From JBIIUJ01 sp044340025 (GTDB taxonomy: Bacteria > Pseudomonadota > Alphaproteobacteria > Caulobacterales > Aquidulcibacteraceae), in assembly GCA_044340025.1 (NCBI GenBank), contig JBIIUJ010000142.1:1-6075 (forward strand): a DNA stretch of 6,075 bases, written 5' to 3'. The notes under the pieces were generated by a model that had not been told where the DNA came from, did not search any database, and saw nothing but the letters and a program-made list of their open reading frames with translations. This document shows, piece by piece, positions 5,695 to 6,075 of this stretch; the stretch's first letter is position 1; every line of letters starts with the position of its first letter. The position numbers and the translations under genes are program-made.

Positions 5695-6075
5695 ATGTCT
5701 CCCGAACACGCCCTTGACGAGTTTCGCGCGGCCGGCGCGCTGCTGACGGGCCATTTCATCCTGTCGTCCGGCCGGCGCTCCAGCGTGTTTCTGCAGAAGG
5801 CTTTCGTCTTTGCCGATCCGGTTCGCACCGAACGGCTGTGCAAGGCGTTGGCGGAGAAGGCGCGCGCGGCCTTTGGCGCAATCGACGTGGTGGTGAGCCC
5901 GGCGGTCGGCGGCATCGTGCCGGGCTACGAGACCGCCCGGCATCTGGGCGCGCGCGCGCTCTATGTGGAGCGCGAGGATGGCGCCTTCCGCCTGCGGCGC
6001 GGCTTCGCCATCCAGCCCGGCGAGCGGGTTCTGATCGTTGAGGATATCGTCACCACGGGCCTGTCGGCGCGCGAG
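5695..6075 (+). CDS. pyrE: Orotate phosphoribosyltransferase PyrE (3' end outside window)
   Basis: PyrE joins orotate to PRPP to form orotidine monophosphate, the fifth step of de novo pyrimidine synthesis, in the cytoplasm. The first 127 codons are present and the frame runs off the end of the window; complete enzymes of this type are usually about 190-215 residues. Visible motifs are TGHFILSSGRRS (18-29), the orotate-side segment of type I enzymes, then VVVSPAVGGIVPGYETA (65-81), then VEREDGAFRLRRGF (91-104), then the PRPP-binding motif VLIVEDIVTTGLS (112-124) with Glu116-Asp117. The flexible loop lacks the KDHG lysine/histidine pair of the E. coli enzyme and has several arginines instead, which I recall as normal for alphaproteobacterial PyrE. 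The ATG at 5695 is chosen because AGAGGG precedes it by five bases and MSPEHALDEFRAAGALLTGHF fits the family start. It is transcribed away from the acyl-CoA synthetase, with inverted repeats immediately upstream. Confidence 0.95.
   Translation, partial: MSPEHALDEFRAAGALLTGHFILSSGRRSSVFLQKAFVFADPVRTERLCKALAEKARAAFGAIDVVVSPAVGGIVPGYETARHLGARALYVEREDGAFRLRRGFAIQPGERVLIVEDIVTTGLSARE

Noticed and set aside
5446..5943. Short open frames across the intergenic region and antisense to pyrE (5446-5685 plus, 5581-5943 minus, 5418-5615 minus)
   Set aside because: They run through the palindromic repeats or opposite pyrE, lack convincing ribosome sites and have low-complexity Arg/Pro/Ser composition.

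Overview
The window reads as a stretch of chromosome from a GC-rich alphaproteobacterium. G+C looks close to two-thirds by eye and GC dominates third codon positions. The Caulobacterales/Hyphomonadaceae side is likely, because the PyrE start, its arginine-rich hood loop and the ChrR-type cupin all look as I remember them from that group. This placement is from memory of protein style, not from a search. Five protein genes fill almost all of the sequence. I see no rRNA, tRNA, CRISPR array, insertion sequence, integrase or phage gene.

Layout: (1) 1-405, plus strand: the C-terminal cupin half of a ChrR-type anti-sigma factor, whose beginning lies before the window. (2) 422-5455, minus strand: three genes in one direction. 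In transcription order they are an AMP-forming acyl-CoA synthetase (5455 to 3914), a large membrane protein fusing an MFS-like transmembrane half to a spermidine-synthase-like domain (3856 to 1631), and a long FabH-type beta-ketoacyl-ACP synthase III (1564 to 422). Gaps of 57 and 66 bases suggest one operon, though a hairpin lies in the first gap. (3) 5456-5694: a 239-base divergent intergenic region with palindromic repeats and presumably both promoters. (4) 5695-6075, plus strand: the first 127 codons of pyrE (orotate phosphoribosyltransferase), cut off by the window end just after its PRPP motif.

The synthetase can make acyl-CoA from free fatty acids. The FabH relative is of the kind reported in Pseudomonas to condense medium-chain acyl-CoA with malonyl-ACP and feed it back into fatty acid synthesis. 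Together they suggest fatty acid salvage or elongation, or a dedicated acyl product. The fused membrane protein between them has no known role that explains its place. Its synthase domain keeps the nucleoside-binding glycine-rich loop but lacks two acidic residues expected of a true aminopropyltransferase. It is the least understood gene here. I found no clear evidence of a wholly new system; the unusual points are this three-gene arrangement, the altered synthase site, and the paired inverted repeats in front of pyrE.
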